NCBI RefSeq assembly: GCF_900110035.1
Contig: NZ_FOCF01000010.1
Coordinates: 45,366-109,365, forward strand
Length of the DNA stretch: 64,000 nt
Direction of reading: 5' to 3'
Source: Sphingomonas gellani
GTDB lineage: Bacteria; Pseudomonadota; Alphaproteobacteria; Sphingomonadales; Sphingomonadaceae
Both the position numbers and the translations under genes were made by a program. The notes under the pieces are model-generated. The model saw nothing but the letters and a program-made list of their open reading frames with translations. It did not search any database and was not told where the DNA came from. Each line of letters starts with the position of its first letter. Within the stretch, counting starts at the first letter, position 1. Below are positions 54,168 to 62,219 of the stretch, one piece after another.

Positions 54168-55103
54168 TCATCGGGCCAGAAACTCACCAGCCACCTGCTG
54201 GAATTGGGCTGACTGGTCGAACATGACGAAGTGGGCCGAGGGCCCGATGCCCTTGAAGTCGATCGTCGCAGTGCCGGCAAACTGCTGGCGGAAAAACGCC
54301 TCCGCGGGCTCTTTCCGGGGATAGGTGTCGTTCCAGGCATAGACGACAGTGACCGGAGCGCGGACCTTCGGAAGCTCAGGCCGAATGTCGGTTGTCAGAT
54401 CCTCGTACATCGCGCGAGCGGCCACCCGCGGATCGGACCTCATGGCCCATTCCGTCAGCCGAGGGCGATAGCTGGCGTTGAGGGTCATGCCAGCGACCTG
54501 TGCGGCGGCAGCGGCCGGGTCGGGCGCTTTGCCGTAACTGGCGGCAACCGCATCACGCATCTGCGCCGCGCGCGGCTCGACCATCGCCACGGTGATGGCC
54601 ACGCCCGGGGGCGCCATAGTCGCGGCAAAGAACGGCAGCGAGTCGACCATCATCAGCTTGCCCACCTCCGTCGGATGGCGCGCGGCGAGCATCAGGCCGA
54701 CCAGACCGCCCATGGAGTGGCCGATGATCGCCGGCTGATTCAGGCGGCGCTGCACGATGGTCGCATGAAGGTCCGCGACAATGCCATCGAGCACGCCAGG
54801 AGCGAGATTGCCGCGCGGATCGCCACCGCCGAAGCCGTTGACCTGAACAAGCAGTACGCTGTGTTCCTTGGCAAGCTCGGGGGCGACATCATCCCACGCC
54901 GCACGCGGGCTCGACAGGCCGGGGATCAGGATGACGGGCGCGCCGCGGCCGATCGTCCGAATGGAGATATGCTCCATCTGCACGGTATCGGGCATCGACG
55001 CCTTCGCCTTCGGCATCGCGGTGGTCTGTGCAAGGGCGGACGGGCTAAACAGGCCGCAGGCGAGCGCGATGGCGGCGAGGCGGTGAATCGTAGGACGGCG
55101 CAT
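54168..55103 (-). CDS. Exported alpha/beta-hydrolase
   Basis: A 311-residue alpha/beta-hydrolase with a signal peptide (MRRPTIHRLAAIALACGLFSPSALAQ) if started at 55103. The oxyanion region is ILIPGLSS, the nucleophile elbow IIGHSMGGL, the probable acid Asp in YAWNDTY and the base in GPSAHFVMFD. All triad parts are present. Substrate unknown. It is the last gene of a set with an Xre-type regulator and a small membrane protein, a combination often mobile as a block. Confidence 0.88.
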   Translation of the reverse strand: MRRPTIHRLAAIALACGLFSPSALAQTTAMPKAKASMPDTVQMEHISIRTIGRGAPVILIPGLSSPRAAWDDVAPELAKEHSVLLVQVNGFGGGDPRGNLAPGVLDGIVADLHATIVQRRLNQPAIIGHSMGGLVGLMLAARHPTEVGKLMMVDSLPFFAATMAPPGVAITVAMVEPRAAQMRDAVAASYGKAPDPAAAAAQVAGMTLNASYRPRLTEWAMRSDPRVAARAMYEDLTTDIRPELPKVRAPVTVVYAWNDTYPRKEPAEAFFRQQFAGTATIDFKGIGPSAHFVMFDQSAQFQQVAGEFLAR

Positions 55104-55104
55104 G

Positions 55105-55308
55105 TCACTTGTCCCTAGAAGGGCTGACGAAGACGGCTTCGATCGAAAGCTCGAACAGTTCGGCAATCTTGAAGGCGAGGGGGAGCGAGGGGTCGTAGCG
55201 GCCGGTCTCGATGGCGTTGACACTCTGGCGGCTGACCTCCAACCGCGTCGCCAAGTCCTGCTGGCTCCATCCCCGCGTGGCTCGCAGATCACGTAGGTGG
55301 TTGTTCAT
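55105..55308 (-). CDS. Xre-family helix-turn-helix regulator
   Basis: A 67-residue regulator that is almost only a helix-turn-helix domain (LRATRGWSQQDLATRLEVSR, then QSVNAIETGRYDPSLPLAF). The ATG at 55308 overlaps the membrane-protein stop, and its stop ends just before the hydrolase start, so the three genes are one transcript. Small Xre regulators paired with a membrane protein of this kind are common; the signal is unknown. Confidence 0.88.
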   Translation of the reverse strand: MNNHLRDLRATRGWSQQDLATRLEVSRQSVNAIETGRYDPSLPLAFKIAELFELSIEAVFVSPSRDK

Positions 55309-55709
55309 GCCGCCCTCCGCTCGATCAGTACGTTGACGCAGGTGCCCAGGCCAAGGCCGGCGAACCACACGATCGGCCAGGCATAGCCGACCATGTGCGG
55401 CAGCAGCTCGAAGCCTTCCAGGAAGCCCCAGACCGTCGCCGCCACCATCGCGGCACCAGTGGCGATCAGCGACTGGCGCGTCGCCAGCATCCGCAGATAC
55501 TCGTCGCGCTCCTCGACTAGATACGCGCCGATCGCGACGAAGAACCCGGCCACGGGCAGCGCCGGCAGCACTCCCACCGCATAGGCCAGCGGCCCCGCGA
55601 CGAGGTGGCGACTGAGTAGGTATACCGCCGGCAACAAAAACACGACGTAGACGATCGACAACATTAGCACGCGACGGCTGTAGCGGCACATGGCGGGGGA
55701 CTTGGGCAT
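55305..55709 (-). CDS. Small membrane protein paired with Xre regulator
   Basis: A 134-residue inner-membrane protein with four hydrophobic helices (VLMLSIVYVVFLLPAVYLL, YAVGVLPALPVAGFFVAI, LIATGAAMVAATVWGFL, WPIVWFAGLGLGTCV). Between helices 2 and 3 is an acidic loop (YLVEERDEYLRMLATRQS). It heads the operon with an Xre regulator and hydrolase. GGAGG lies 5 bp before the ATG at 55709. Function unknown. Confidence 0.8.
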   Translation of the reverse strand: MPKSPAMCRYSRRVLMLSIVYVVFLLPAVYLLSRHLVAGPLAYAVGVLPALPVAGFFVAIGAYLVEERDEYLRMLATRQSLIATGAAMVAATVWGFLEGFELLPHMVGYAWPIVWFAGLGLGTCVNVLIERRAA

Positions 55710-55824
55710 GGCGACCTCCTTCGAATCAATGTGAAGGAGGCTTTACATGGAAAGTATGTTTTACGTCAAGTCTGCTTTCCATGGCTGGAAGCGTATCGAG
55801 CGTTCACCACAATCAAACATGTGC

Positions 55825-55856
55825 GCAGCGTCAAAACCGGTCGGTTTTGACGCTGC
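55825..55856. repeat. 32-bp perfect palindrome, recombinase site copy 3
   Basis: Two exact 15-bp arms (GCAGCGTCAAAACCG and its reverse complement) surround a GT centre. It lies 61 bp before the serine recombinase gene. Two half-site-like direct repeats GTGTCAGAA follow at 55889 and 55902. A CTGCAG (55853-55858) overlaps its right end. The layout fits a resolvase/invertase site with accessory half-sites; it might also act as an operator. Confidence 0.65.
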
Positions 55857-55917
55857 AGACCCAGTCACGGTTTTCCAAGGGTTTGCGTGTGTCAGAATCC
55901 CGTGTCAGAACGAGGGC

Positions 55918-56493
55918 ATGCAAATCGGCTATGCGCGGGTGTCCCGCGGTGATCATCAGGACCTAGCTGCCCAGCTCGCAGCGCTCACCGCAGCCGGGTG
56001 CGATCCGGTGTTTCAGGAGGAGGCCTCGGGCGGCCAGGCTGATCGGCCCGAGCTGACGAAAGCGATCAAGAGCCTGCAGCCGGGCGACGTGCTGGTGGTG
56101 TGGAAGCTCGATCGGCTGTCGCGTTCGCTGCGTGACCTCCTGTTCACCCTGGAGGCGGTTACCGCAGCCGGCGCCGGCTTCCGGTCGCTGACTGAGGCGG
56201 TTGATACCACGACGGCTGCAGGTCGGTTGATGACGCAGACCTTGGGCGCCTTCGCCGAGTTCGAGCGGGCTATGATCCGCGAGCGGACGATGAACGGGCT
56301 GGCGCATGCCCGCAAAGCTGGTCGCCACTTGGGGCGACGGCCGAGCCTCACCGGTCAGCAGCGCGCCGAGATCATCACCAAGGCGGAATCTGGCCAGGGA
56401 TCGCCTTCGCAGCTCGCCAGCCTGTTCCGTGTGTCGCGCTCGACCGTGCAGCGTGTCCTTCGCGAGCATCGCAACCGTTCGGCTGCCGCATGA
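55918..56493 (+). CDS. Serine recombinase (resolvase/invertase family) heading the R-M operon
   Basis: A 191-residue small serine recombinase. The catalytic Ser is in GYARVSRGD (residue ~9); VVWKLDRLSRSLRDL holds the conserved Arg residues and FAEFERAMIRERTMNG leads into the E-helix. The helix-turn-helix at the end reads PSQLASLFRVSRSTVQRVL. The start at 55918 has GAGGG 3 bp upstream. It overlaps the methyltransferase by 4 bp. It could invert, excise or fix this island using the palindrome upstream, and may also repress its own operon by binding there. Confidence 0.9.
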   Translation: MQIGYARVSRGDHQDLAAQLAALTAAGCDPVFQEEASGGQADRPELTKAIKSLQPGDVLVVWKLDRLSRSLRDLLFTLEAVTAAGAGFRSLTEAVDTTTAAGRLMTQTLGAFAEFERAMIRERTMNGLAHARKAGRHLGRRPSLTGQQRAEIITKAESGQGSPSQLASLFRVSRSTVQRVLREHRNRSAAA

Positions 56494-58271
56494 GCCTCGC
56501 TCCCGCGCTTCCGCACGCCCTGCCCGCAGACCTTGAGGCACAGCGCTATGAGCTGGCCCGGGCGCGCCAGCTCGCGCGTGCACGGGCGGAAACGCTGCCC
56601 GAGCCACGGCGTCGCGACATGGCGGCGCTATTTACACGCATCGCGATCGACACCTACCAAGTGGAGGCCCGGCCCCACGCCAAGCTCAGCGCGCCATTCG
56701 CGAAGCCCTATGGCCGCCTCGATCGCGCCGTTGCTGAGCTGGCGCAGGTGGTAGGTCGGGAAGCGGCACCGCTGCCGGTCGCCGAGGCGGCTTACTTCCT
56801 GACCGGTCTTTACACGACCTTGCTTCACGCGCGCGAGCGCGGGGCGCTTGGCGCCTTCTATACCCCGCCGGCGCTCGCGAACCGGCTGCTCGACATGGCC
56901 GAGGAGCAGGGGATCAATTGGACCCGCGCCCGCGTGCTTGACCCGGCGAGCGGTGGAGGTGCGTTTTTGCTGCCGGCAGCCGAACGGATGATCGCGGCTC
57001 TTCCCGCGGCCGAGCCGGCGATCGTGCTCCGGCAGATCGGCACGCGCCTGGTCGGGCTGGAGCTGGATCCCTACGCGGCCGGGTTCGGCCAGAACGCAGT
57101 GGAGCTGCTGCTAGCGGACGTAACCGCGGCTGCAGGTCGGTCGGCTCCCGTTGTCGTGCGCGTCGCCGACACGCTGGGGGAGGCACCTGCAGCCCGCTTT
57201 GATCTGGTGATCGGTAATCCGCCCTATGGCCGCGTCACCCTCACCCCCGAGCAGCGCCAGCGGTTTGCACGCAGCCTCTACGGCCATGCCAACCTTTATG
57301 GGGTGTTCACCGATATTGCCGTTCGCTGGGCCAAGAAGGGCGGCACCATCGCCTACCTAACCCCGACCAGCTTCCTCTCCGGCCACTATTACTCCGCTTT
57401 GCGCGAGCTGATCGCCAAGGAGGCGCCCCCGGTCGCGATCGACTTTGTGCATGCGCGCCGTGGCGTATTCGAGGACGTGCTGCAGGAGACGCTGCTCGCC
57501 GCCTACAAGCGCGGCGCCAAGGCCGGCCGCGCCCAGGTCCATTATGTGGAGGTGGCAAACGAGCGTGAGGCGCGCGTCATCCGCAACGGCACGATCGGCC
57601 TGCCCTCCCCTGCCTCGCAGCCATGGCTGGCACCCCGCGAGCCGCGCCACAGCCTCTTAATCGCTGCGGCAGAGGCGATGCCGGCGAGACTTGCCGATTG
57701 GGGTTACAGCGTGTCGACGGGTCCCTTGGTGTGGAACCGCTACAAGGATCAGATGCGCCTTCGCCCTGCCCGCGGTGTGCATCCGCTCATATGGGCGGAG
57801 GCGGTGTCGGCTGGTGGCCGCTTCGCGTTCCGGGCCGAGAAGCGCAACCACGCGCCTTATTTCAAGATCGAGCGCGGCGACGCCTGGCTGCTGGTCGGGG
57901 AAGCGTGCGTCCTCGTCCAGCGCACCACTGCCAAGGAGCAGGCACGCCGGCTGATCGCGGCCGAGCTGCCGGCCGATTTCATCGCCCAGCATGGCGGGGT
58001 GGTCGTCGAGAACCACTTGAACATGGTGCGGCCGACTGCCCGGCCGGCGGTGTCGCCGGCGACGGTCGCTGCAGTGCTGAACAGCCGGATCGTCGACCAG
58101 CTCTTTCGCTGCATCAACGGCAGCGTCGCGGTGTCGGCCTTCGAGATGGAGGCGCTTCCCCTCCCCTCGCCCGATGCGATGCGGGAGGTGGAAGCTTTAG
58201 TTGTGCGAGGAGCCTGCAGCGCCGAGATCGAAAGCGAGCTGGGGCGGCTCTATGGGCAGGCCGTGGCATGA
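56490..58271 (+). CDS. Type II N6-adenine DNA methyltransferase (PstI/BsuBI-like)
   Basis: A 593-residue methyltransferase. The SAM-binding motif is LDPASGGGAFLLPA at residue ~150 and the catalytic motif IV is NPPYG at residue ~243, the form for N6-adenine methylation. An N-terminal helical region and a C-terminal target-recognition part (ending VSAFEMEALPLPS, as in Eco57I-like enzymes) flank the core. The following BsuBI/PstI-type nuclease implies CTGCAG as the site. It protects host DNA by methylating the adenine. It overlaps the recombinase and the nuclease by 4 bp each. Confidence 0.9.
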   Translation: MSLAPALPHALPADLEAQRYELARARQLARARAETLPEPRRRDMAALFTRIAIDTYQVEARPHAKLSAPFAKPYGRLDRAVAELAQVVGREAAPLPVAEAAYFLTGLYTTLLHARERGALGAFYTPPALANRLLDMAEEQGINWTRARVLDPASGGGAFLLPAAERMIAALPAAEPAIVLRQIGTRLVGLELDPYAAGFGQNAVELLLADVTAAAGRSAPVVVRVADTLGEAPAARFDLVIGNPPYGRVTLTPEQRQRFARSLYGHANLYGVFTDIAVRWAKKGGTIAYLTPTSFLSGHYYSALRELIAKEAPPVAIDFVHARRGVFEDVLQETLLAAYKRGAKAGRAQVHYVEVANEREARVIRNGTIGLPSPASQPWLAPREPRHSLLIAAAEAMPARLADWGYSVSTGPLVWNRYKDQMRLRPARGVHPLIWAEAVSAGGRFAFRAEKRNHAPYFKIERGDAWLLVGEACVLVQRTTAKEQARRLIAAELPADFIAQHGGVVVENHLNMVRPTARPAVSPATVAAVLNSRIVDQLFRCINGSVAVSAFEMEALPLPSPDAMREVEALVVRGACSAEIESELGRLYGQAVA

Positions 58272-59329
58272 TGGCGCTGCTCACCCGCGAGGAGGTCCAT
58301 GCCCGGCTGCAGGTCATCTTTCCCGATGGCTCGCCCAATCGGGCCTATCTGACCCGCATGCTGGCAGCGAGCACGGTGTTCGTCGCCCTCTACATCGACG
58401 CGATCGAGGGCAACGGCACGTATCTCGGGCCCAAGCACGTCTACCGCATGACCAACGAGCAGGCGGCGCAGATCGATGACGCGAGCCGTGCCGCCTACTC
58501 GGCCGGCGTGCTGCGCACCGGCACCCAGATCGAGGGGCGGCGCTGGTATCAGGACAATACCCGCGAGCCGATCCGTGACGAGACGTTGCGCGAGGGGCTG
58601 GTGGCGATCGGCGCCGTGACTGAGCGCACCGACCTAGCCACCACGTCGAGCAAACCGCGCTATGCATTGAAGGCGAGCTTCGCCGCCTTGTTTGACCCTG
58701 CCCTCACGGGTGAAGCGCTGCAGGCCCGCATCACGGCGTGGCAGGCAGAAGCGTTGAACAAGGGCGCGCTCGCCCGCTTGGCAATCGTGCGCCGCGGTGC
58801 CGGCGTCAGCACCGACCAGGTGCTCGTCACCTTCCCGAACGGCGAGACACGCCGGATGAAGCCCGGCCCCAGCTCGGAGATCACCAGGGCGGTGATGGAG
58901 GTGTTCGCGCCCACCTTCCTCACCGATCCGGCGGTGGTGTTCCTCAGCGAGAGCGGGAACAAGGTCGTGGCGCGCGACGACGAGTTGGCGCGGTCGATCG
59001 GGCTCGCCATCCAGGCGGACAAGAACCTCCCCGATACGATCCTGGTCGACCTTGGGCCGGCGCACCCGCTGCTCGTGTTCGTGGAAGTGGTCGCGACCGA
59101 TGGCCCGATCAGCCAGCGCCGCAAGGAGGCGCTGGAGGAACTGGTCGCCGAGGCGGGTTTCCCGGCCGAGCACGTGGCCTTCGTGACTGCCTACCTCGAT
59201 CGCAGCGCCGGGCCGTTCAAGAAAACGGTCGATAGCCTTGCATGGGGCAGCTACGCCTGGTTCGCGGCCGAGCCGGAGCGGCTGGTTGTGTTTAGCGAGG
59301 CGCACCGTGGCTTAAACGGCCGACCGTAA
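58268..59329 (+). CDS. BsuBI/PstI-family type II restriction endonuclease
   Basis: A 353-residue restriction enzyme, starting MMALLTREEVHARL at 58268 inside the methyltransferase stop. The family fingerprint is near residue 255-290: NLPDTILVDLG, then LLVFVEVVATDGPISQRRKEAL, which holds the acidic catalytic residues. An N-terminal winged-helix part binds DNA. BsuBI and PstI both cut CTGCAG, so that is the expected site. Together with the methyltransferase it forms a complete R-M pair. Confidence 0.92.
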   Translation: MMALLTREEVHARLQVIFPDGSPNRAYLTRMLAASTVFVALYIDAIEGNGTYLGPKHVYRMTNEQAAQIDDASRAAYSAGVLRTGTQIEGRRWYQDNTREPIRDETLREGLVAIGAVTERTDLATTSSKPRYALKASFAALFDPALTGEALQARITAWQAEALNKGALARLAIVRRGAGVSTDQVLVTFPNGETRRMKPGPSSEITRAVMEVFAPTFLTDPAVVFLSESGNKVVARDDELARSIGLAIQADKNLPDTILVDLGPAHPLLVFVEVVATDGPISQRRKEALEELVAEAGFPAEHVAFVTAYLDRSAGPFKKTVDSLAWGSYAWFAAEPERLVVFSEAHRGLNGRP

Positions 59330-59350
59330 GCAGATTGAGGGCTTTGCGGC

Positions 59351-60196
59351 TTATCTCGCCACGGCTTTGAACCGGTCGCGCATCTCTAATAGTTCATCTA
59401 CGATCTGTGCCGTCGAGTAGGTCGAGGTAGGCAATGCGAGCCGCCCCGCTAGCGAAGGAGCTTTCGCGGCCACATCATCCTGTGTGAGACGGTGCCAGAT
59501 GGGCAGGAGGCGCCCCGCTCCCGAAAGGTCCCGCTGCACGATGCCGTCCAGCTCGTACTGTGTCCAGGGCCGTTCAAAGAAGTTGGGTGACAACACGACG
59601 ACGCCAAAGAATGAGCGCCGCAGGCCATCATCTATCTTCTGCCGAATTGAGTCTCCCCAAACGATGGCGCTCTGGTCATCCCAAACGTCAAGCCCGGCCT
59701 CCTTCGCGGCTGACACAAGACCGTTGACGAAATCTTCCTTGTCCTTCCAAGCATGTGAGATGAAAAAATCATAAGGTGTCTCGCGACCCTCGGCGTTCTC
59801 GACCACGAAAGGCTGTGTGCTGGACGCCTGCGTAGAAATAGCGGCTGTCAGCTGCGCCCGCAGACTGGCGAGGTCCTTGGACAAGGCCCGATTGTCGTCT
59901 GTGAGGCGCTTACGGGCAGCTTCGTCAGCCTTGCGCTGTTTCTCGTAAAGGTCGCTAGTCTTTTTACGTTCGTCCTCTTCTCCTTTGAGCACATGTTCCT
60001 GCGCCCTACTAAGATCGGACATCTTGCTCGCTATATCCGCACTGTAACGAGCTGACTTGTCTTGAGCGGAATCTATGTTTTTGGACTCGCGCTCTGCAGT
60101 GCTTAGGTAGCTCTTTGCGGAAGACGGACTGCTGGCCCTGTTTGCCGATGACATGGCGGAGTTCATGTTCTTAGTGGCCGTGGCGACCTTCTTCAT
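59351..60196 (-). CDS. TIR-domain protein with coiled-coil N-terminus
   Basis: A 281-residue protein. Residues 1-130 are Ser/Lys/Glu-rich with long heptad-like helices. Residues ~140-270 are a TIR domain: YDFFISHAWKDKEDFVNGL, FFGVVVLSPNFFE and RPWTQYELDGI, the last with the probable NADase Glu (residue 215). Bacterial TIR proteins cleave NAD+ in antiphage defence. Upstream of ATG 60196 the frame stays open for about 20 codons (IQKDINDLQRKQADEM) in coiled-coil style but offers no start, so the N-terminus may be truncated. It converges on the PstI-like endonuclease. Confidence 0.85.
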   Translation of the reverse strand: MKKVATATKNMNSAMSSANRASSPSSAKSYLSTAERESKNIDSAQDKSARYSADIASKMSDLSRAQEHVLKGEEDERKKTSDLYEKQRKADEAARKRLTDDNRALSKDLASLRAQLTAAISTQASSTQPFVVENAEGRETPYDFFISHAWKDKEDFVNGLVSAAKEAGLDVWDDQSAIVWGDSIRQKIDDGLRRSFFGVVVLSPNFFERPWTQYELDGIVQRDLSGAGRLLPIWHRLTQDDVAAKAPSLAGRLALPTSTYSTAQIVDELLEMRDRFKAVAR

Positions 60197-60585
60197 TTCA
60201 TCAGCTTGCTTGCGCTGGAGATCATTGATGTCCTTTTGAATACGGGCAACCGTTAACGGTCAGTGCTCAGGGACATTGAGGCTTCTCCGTGCTGCGGAAT
60301 TGCACTATGTGAACATAAGTAGAACTGTGGGTCCAAGTACGCAAGATCGACCGTTGGCGCTTACAGGGACGCGAGCCACTCTGTGCAATCAGCTTTTGCG
60401 GCTCGCTATCACGAGGGGGGGGGGGAGGCGCCCAGGATAGCTTGCGAGCATAGCTGCCGACATCCTTAACCAAGGCACCGACGACCACATGCGGTCCGGG
60501 ACTACCAAGGTTTGCTTCCTGCACCGCCACCCCGCCGGCACGCCGTGCCTTGCAACTTAAAGAAAATTGACGCCTATTTGCGCAT
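60197..60585. other. 389-bp divergent region with an 11-G tract
   Basis: No convincing gene between the two divergent TIR genes. It holds a run of eleven G (60415-60425), unusual in this window, and a short palindrome ACCGTTAACGGT near 60249-60260. A minus-strand open frame (60267-60605) has no protein character and would overlap the TIR gene start. Confidence 0.5.
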
Positions 60586-61326
60586 ATGGCTGGCCGCATC
60601 TCCATCTTCGTCAGCTATGCATACGACGACAAGCCCTTGGTTGAGCGGCTGGTGGAAGCACTACGTGCGAGGACAGGCGACGCTGTCGACTACGTTCTTG
60701 ATGAGCAGTTTCTAGAGGCCGGCGAGAGCATATCCGAAAGCGTCGCTACAAGGATTTTCAACAGTCAAGGAGTCCTATTGGTTCTGCCGAGCAATCCCCA
60801 GGGATTATGGCTCCAGGCTGAGATGGCTTTCGCATTAGCTAAGGCGCAAAAAGACCCAAATTTTAAACTACTTCCTGTCGTCACCGGAAACGGTGCTGTT
60901 CCCCAGTTAATCTCTGATCGACTATACGTCGATATACGAACACCGGAAAAATTCGCGGCCGGTGTGGAAGCGCTCGGAAGAGCAGTCCTTTTGGATCGGC
61001 AAAGTTCTCCTGATTCAGTCCAGCAAGCCGCCAAAGAAATGACTATGCGAGCACAATCACAGGCGCTGCAGGCTGCAAAGCTCGAGTGGGAGGCCACCAA
61101 ATCAGGAAATCAGAAGTCGATTGGCTTTGCGTTTGCAGGTGGGCTCACTGCTGCTTTGATCTCCATAGTTCCGCTAGCAGCAGAGATAGATCATCTACGC
61201 CTACCTTTCGGACTTAGCTTTATTGCACCAGCCATTACGGCAATCGTCGGATTTGCGCTGGGCTGGGCATCTCGCTCAACCAAGGCTCCGGATAAAGATG
61301 CTGCGCAAAAGGACCGTTCGGCGTGA
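60586..61326 (+). CDS. TIR-like protein with C-terminal membrane helices
   Basis: A 246-residue protein. The first ~130 residues fit a TIR/SEFIR-like fold: ISIFVSYAYDDKPLVERL, then FNSQGVLLVLPSNPQ and LWLQAEMAFALA, where the Glu (residue 79) sits at the place of the TIR catalytic Glu. A helical linker leads to two hydrophobic segments (IGFAFAGGLTAALISIVPLAA and LSFIAPAITAIVGFALGWA) and a charged tail. Membrane-anchored TIR proteins suggest an NAD-depleting or membrane-acting defence effector. The base composition is A/T-richer than the surroundings. It overlaps the next gene by 4 bp. Confidence 0.75.
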   Translation: MAGRISIFVSYAYDDKPLVERLVEALRARTGDAVDYVLDEQFLEAGESISESVATRIFNSQGVLLVLPSNPQGLWLQAEMAFALAKAQKDPNFKLLPVVTGNGAVPQLISDRLYVDIRTPEKFAAGVEALGRAVLLDRQSSPDSVQQAAKEMTMRAQSQALQAAKLEWEATKSGNQKSIGFAFAGGLTAALISIVPLAAEIDHLRLPFGLSFIAPAITAIVGFALGWASRSTKAPDKDAAQKDRSA

Positions 61327-61664
61327 GCGGCGAGTATGACCCGATCGCCTTCGCCCGAGGTCAAGAGCAAATAAGACAGGAGGCGGAGGCATTTAACCAG
61401 CAAAAATCTCAGGACGCCAAATGGTTTACACTTAGACTAGTAATATGCTCAATATCTGTCGCGCTTCTCTGTGTAGTAATGGCTGTTTGTTGCTACATAT
61501 TCTATTTTAATAATGCATTTCCAGAGTTTGTGGTCAAGGCCGCTAGCGCTGCGTTCTTTGGAGATATTATTGGCCTCCTTATCCTCGTGTGGAAAGTAGT
61601 CGTTGGGTCCGGTCCATCTAAGCCTCTGACCCCTGTCACGAAGGCTATAGCGGTGGTGGATTAG
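61323..61664 (+). CDS. Small two-helix membrane protein, partner of TIR protein
   Basis: A 113-residue protein from a GTG inside the TIR gene stop (GTGA). It has a charged N-terminal helix, then two membrane helices (LVICSISVALLCVVMAVCCYIFYF and ASAAFFGDIIGLLILVWKVV). Coupling with a TIR-membrane protein suggests a complex in the inner membrane. No family recognised; low G/C content supports recent transfer with its neighbour. Confidence 0.7.
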   Translation: MSGEYDPIAFARGQEQIRQEAEAFNQQKSQDAKWFTLRLVICSISVALLCVVMAVCCYIFYFNNAFPEFVVKAASAAFFGDIIGLLILVWKVVVGSGPSKPLTPVTKAIAVVD

Positions 61665-61679
61665 GCGAGCATCCCAGCA

Positions 61680-62216
61680 TCAGGAACGATCGAGGGGGGC
61701 GTGATTGTCGAAGATGCCGGCTTCCTGATCTAGGTCCGCCATCCGCTGAAGGGCATCCCGTCGAGCCGCATCGGGAGATGAAGCTTGGAGCAGAGCAGCC
61801 CAATTGTCAGGAGGAACGCCCTTGTCGAGCATCCCCTTGAACACGGCATAGGCGTCGCTCTTGGAGCCGTAGGTTCGCAGCGTCGTCTCGTCGTTCACCC
61901 AGACAAAGATGATGATCTTGGAGCGGCTGTCGAAGCGGAAGAACAGGCGAAAACGCCCCTTACCGAACTTCGCCCGGAACCAGTGCTTGCGGCTGGCGCC
62001 GAGCGTGCTGCCCTGCCGATACTCGGATCGGGTGGGGTCGCTGGGAACCGTCTTGAACATCAGGGAGTGCACCGCGGCTAGGACCTTGGCGTTAGCAGCC
62101 CGGGTCCAGCCCTGCGGGTCTTTTGCCTTCGCCTTCTCGACGGCCGCGGTCAGCTTCTCAAGCTGATCGAGCAGCAGCGGGTGCGCATAGATGGTCCAAC
62201 CGTTGATGACGATCAT
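61680..62216 (-). CDS. yhaV: YhaV-family type II toxin
   Basis: A 178-residue toxin of the YhaV family: INGWTIYAHPLLLDQLEKL at the N-terminus, then KTVPSDPTRSEYRQGSTLG, KHWFRAKFGKGRFRLFFRF and IFVWVNDETTLRTYG, all family hallmarks. YhaV is a RelE-like ribonuclease acting on mRNA at the ribosome. It starts 3 bp after the prlF stop. The C-terminal extension is slightly longer than in E. coli. Confidence 0.93.
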   Translation of the reverse strand: MIVINGWTIYAHPLLLDQLEKLTAAVEKAKAKDPQGWTRAANAKVLAAVHSLMFKTVPSDPTRSEYRQGSTLGASRKHWFRAKFGKGRFRLFFRFDSRSKIIIFVWVNDETTLRTYGSKSDAYAVFKGMLDKGVPPDNWAALLQASSPDAARRDALQRMADLDQEAGIFDNHAPLDRS

Positions 62217-62219
62217 GGG

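Noticed and set aside
54078..55856. The recombination-like palindromes as rho-independent terminators
   Set aside because: They have a two-base centre, which cannot form a normal loop, share sequence between sites, and lack T-runs. A protein-binding role fits better.
60267..60605. 112-codon minus-strand frame between the TIR genes
   Set aside because: Its start would overlap the TIR gene start at 60586, and the sequence includes the translated G-run as poly-Pro. No protein character.
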